Assembly (NCBI GenBank): GCA_020053615.1
Contig: JAGVMW010000016.1
Location: forward strand, 1-5,590
Reading direction: 5' to 3'
DNA length: 5,590 nucleotides
From: an archaeon
GTDB lineage: Archaea > Nanobdellota > Nanobdellia > Woesearchaeales > GW2011-AR9
The position numbers were made by a program, and so were the translations under genes. Within the stretch, counting starts at the first letter, position 1. Each line of letters begins with the position of its first letter. Positions 4,982-5,590 of the stretch are shown piece by piece. The notes under the pieces are model-generated. The model was not told where the DNA came from and made no database searches. It worked only from the letters and a program-made list of their open reading frames with translations.

Positions 4982-5071
4982 ATGGACGACAAAACTTATC
5001 TCATAATCCCTAAATTTATGGCTTTCCGAGGTATACTCGACGAGAACATCGGGCAAAGCTTTATATATTAG
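4982..5071 (+). CDS. Possible 29-aa small protein
   Basis: An ATG-initiated frame of 29 codons beginning MDDKTYLIIP and ending NIGQSFIY. It is balanced in composition and free of low-complexity sequence. It lies between the terminator of the protease operon and the operator of the 44-aa zinc-ribbon gene, and its stop codon falls inside that gene's TATA box. There is no good SD, only a weak TATA-like box upstream. Length alone does not distinguish it from a chance frame. Conservation of the frame in relatives would be the deciding evidence. Confidence 0.3.
   Translation: MDDKTYLIIPKFMAFRGILDENIGQSFIY
5060..5069 (+). promoter_or_regulatory. TATA box of the 44-aa zinc-ribbon gene
   Basis: TTTATATATT, preceded by GGGCAAAGC as a BRE-like element, predicts a start near 5090, which falls on the centre of the palindrome at 5082-5100. 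A second TATA-like block (TTATATAAA, 5138-5146) lies only about ten bases before the start codon and is too close to serve it. Confidence 0.55.
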
Positions 5072-5081
5072 TCCTCTCTAG

Positions 5082-5100
5082 TATAGAACTTAGTTCTATA
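5082..5100. promoter_or_regulatory. Perfect 19-bp palindromic operator candidate
   Basis: TATAGAACTTAGTTCTATA has 9-bp arms around a single central base (5091) with no mismatch. The centre is 26-27 bp downstream of the TATA box, on the predicted transcription start. This is a classic repressor position. A dimeric regulator is implied; which one is unknown, and the arms do not match the repeat at trmB. Confidence 0.65.
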
Positions 5101-5150
5101 ACGACGGGCAAAAAGGATTGTATCTGATTGGTCGTGGTTATATAAAAAAA

Positions 5151-5159
5151 GAGGGTGAT
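5151..5159 (+). promoter_or_regulatory. SD-like GAGGGTGAT overlapping the GTG start
   Basis: It closely resembles the archaeal SD consensus but overlaps the GTG at 5155 instead of lying upstream of it. It would serve a start around 5164 (CTG) better, so the true start of the 44-aa gene is uncertain by three codons. Confidence 0.4.
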
Positions 5160-5289
5160 TAAACTGAAGCAACATATATTTCAAGAGGTAAAGAAGTTTA
5201 AAATCCAGCGGTGTTGCAAGCGGTGCGGAAAGCGTATTGTAGTCGAAAATGCTAATCGTTATTATTGCACCGACTGCCGTGGGTATTAA
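5155..5289 (+). CDS. 44-aa zinc-ribbon protein, GTG start
   Basis: A short frame encoding a basic N-terminal half (MIKLKQHIFQEVKKFK) followed by a zinc ribbon: C21-x2-C24 (CCKRCGKR) and C38-x2-C41 (YYCTDCRGY), 13 residues apart, ending two residues after the last ligand triplet. Such mini-ribbons usually bind nucleic acid or a protein partner. The only upstream start candidate is GTG at 5155; an in-frame stop precedes it by three codons. GAGGGTGAT (5151-5159) looks like a strong SD, so initiation at CTG 5164 cannot be excluded, giving 41 residues. The gene has its own TATA box, a palindromic operator and a long oligo-T terminator, so it is an independently controlled single-gene unit. The paired CxxC motifs make the frame convincing; the function is unknown. 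Confidence 0.7.
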   Translation: MIKLKQHIFQEVKKFKIQRCCKRCGKRIVVENANRYYCTDCRGY

Positions 5290-5309
5290 TTTTTTCTTTT
5301 TTTTTCTTT
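5289..5309 (+). terminator. Long oligo-T terminator
   Basis: Directly after the zinc-ribbon stop the plus strand is almost pure T, with three runs broken by single C or A residues. This is the strongest archaeal-type termination signal in the window. Confidence 0.8.
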
Positions 5310-5331
5310 CAGTTTAGTATGTGCATAGCAT

Positions 5332-5350
5332 TAAATTCGACTGCGGTCTC
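5332..5350 (+). repeat. Right copy of the inverted 19-bp motif
   Basis: TAAATTCGACTGCGGTCTC is the reverse complement of 127-145 except for one base. It lies about 22 nt past the oligo-T terminator, so both copies follow T-rich terminators at the outer ends of the gene block. Confidence 0.6.
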
Positions 5351-5354
5351 ATAA

Positions 5355-5370
5355 TGTGAGTGCGCTCACA
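5355..5370. repeat. Hairpin with UNCG-type tetraloop
   Basis: TGTGAG-TGCG-CTCACA forms a perfect 6-bp stem with a TGCG loop, which as RNA belongs to the very stable UNCG class. It starts four bases after the 19-bp motif. Confidence 0.55.
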
Positions 5371-5508
5371 CTTCAAAATTCTTGATGAAATAATTGGAAA
5401 AGCTGACGTTCTCCGTAAGAGACAACCCTCTTGTTAGCTCGTTGTAACCTTTGATTGAATTTTGACCTGATGATGCTAGCACATACTCAGTTTAGGCACA
5501 GTCCAAAA

Positions 5509-5590
5509 AGTGAGTGATAGCACCATTATCACCACTGCCCAGAAAAATCGAGAGTGATTTTCTGGGCTGAGATGCGATAGTTGCATCTCA
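5509..5590. ncRNA. Three abutting hairpins, candidate structured RNA or element end
   Basis: Hairpin 1 (5509-5536) has 10 bp, AGTG-GTGATA with TATCAC-CACT, and a bulged A at 5513. Hairpin 2 (5537-5567) has 12 bp, GCCCAGAAAATC with GATTTTCTGGGC, again with one extra A in the 5' arm. Hairpin 3 (5568-5590) is a perfect 8 bp, TGAGATGC with GCATCTCA. They follow each other with no spacer base, and the third ends at the last base of the window. I cannot match this to RNase P RNA, SRP RNA, tRNA or box C/D RNA. The stems are directly seen; RNA status and strand are inferred. Confidence 0.4.

Larger units (their letters stand above)
5310..5590. other. Right-edge intergenic region, hairpin-rich, possible structured RNA
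   Basis: No clear gene is seen on either strand. It contains the right copy of the 19-bp motif, a hairpin with a TGCG tetraloop, and three hairpins in direct contact at the end. Frames are interrupted: one minus-strand frame reads 41 open codons (5369-5491) and, after one TAA, another 31 to the window end, without a good start. Either a noncoding structured element or a decayed gene fits. Confidence 0.5.

Noticed and set aside
5381..5408. Box C/D-like RNA (TTGATGA followed by CTGA)
   Set aside because: The C box is imperfect and no matching internal C'/D' pair or terminal stem is present at proper spacing.
5310..5590. RNase P RNA, SRP RNA or tRNA in the right intergenic region
   Set aside because: None of the conserved cores that I would recognise for these RNAs is present, and there is no cloverleaf or GTTCRA arm.
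1..5590. CRISPR array or insertion sequence
   Set aside because: No regularly spaced direct repeats and no transposase-like protein are visible; the 19-bp inverted pair alone is not enough to call an element.

Overview
The window looks like an archaeal chromosome fragment, most likely from a DPANN lineage close to Woesearchaeota/Nanoarchaeota. This is inferred from protein style and signals, not from a marker gene. The supporting signals are: TATA-type promoters about 26-28 nt before start codons (leaderless transcripts), strong Shine-Dalgarno (SD) sites on other genes of the same window, oligo-T terminators, a TrmB-family regulator, an archaeal-style M50 site-2 protease, small zinc-ribbon proteins and a helix-turn-helix (HTH) + PIN gene pair. 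The DNA is AT-rich throughout.

Layout. An intergenic hub at 2303-2626 separates two divergent groups. Leftward (minus strand) runs a compact probable operon: a TrmB-family regulator (1517-2302), a 38-aa lipoprotein (1364-1480), an unrecognised 254-aa protein (588-1352) and an unrecognised 119-aa cysteine-containing protein (202-561). Gaps are 36, 11 and 26 nt, and every gene has its own SD. Rightward (plus strand) runs an HTH protein (2627-3187) overlapping by one base a PIN-domain nuclease (3187-3891). Then comes a separately promoted 98-aa zinc-ribbon protein (3957-4253), which overlaps an M50 membrane protease (4243-4878) by 11 nt. Last are a doubtful 29-aa ORF (4982-5071) and a 44-aa zinc-ribbon protein (5155-5289) followed by a strong oligo-T terminator.

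Regulation is unusually readable. The trmB promoter and the promoter of the 44-aa zinc-ribbon gene each have an inverted repeat centred on the predicted transcription start, as expected of operators. The hub also carries a mirror-image pair of BRE/TATA-like elements (12 of 13 bases matching) pointing in opposite directions.

The least explained DNA is at the edges. A 19-bp motif (18 of 19 matching) occurs once near each end of the window in inverted orientation, each time just downstream of the outermost gene. The right edge (5355-5590) is rich in hairpins and ends in three stem-loops that abut with no spacer. A structured RNA or the edge of a repeat element are the main possibilities there.

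How the genes may work together: the TrmB-like regulator probably controls itself and the lipoprotein/unknown genes. The HTH-PIN pair has the architecture of a toxin-antitoxin (UPF0175 + DUF3368-like) unit. The zinc-ribbon/M50 overlap suggests a regulated intramembrane proteolysis pair. These functional links are inference.
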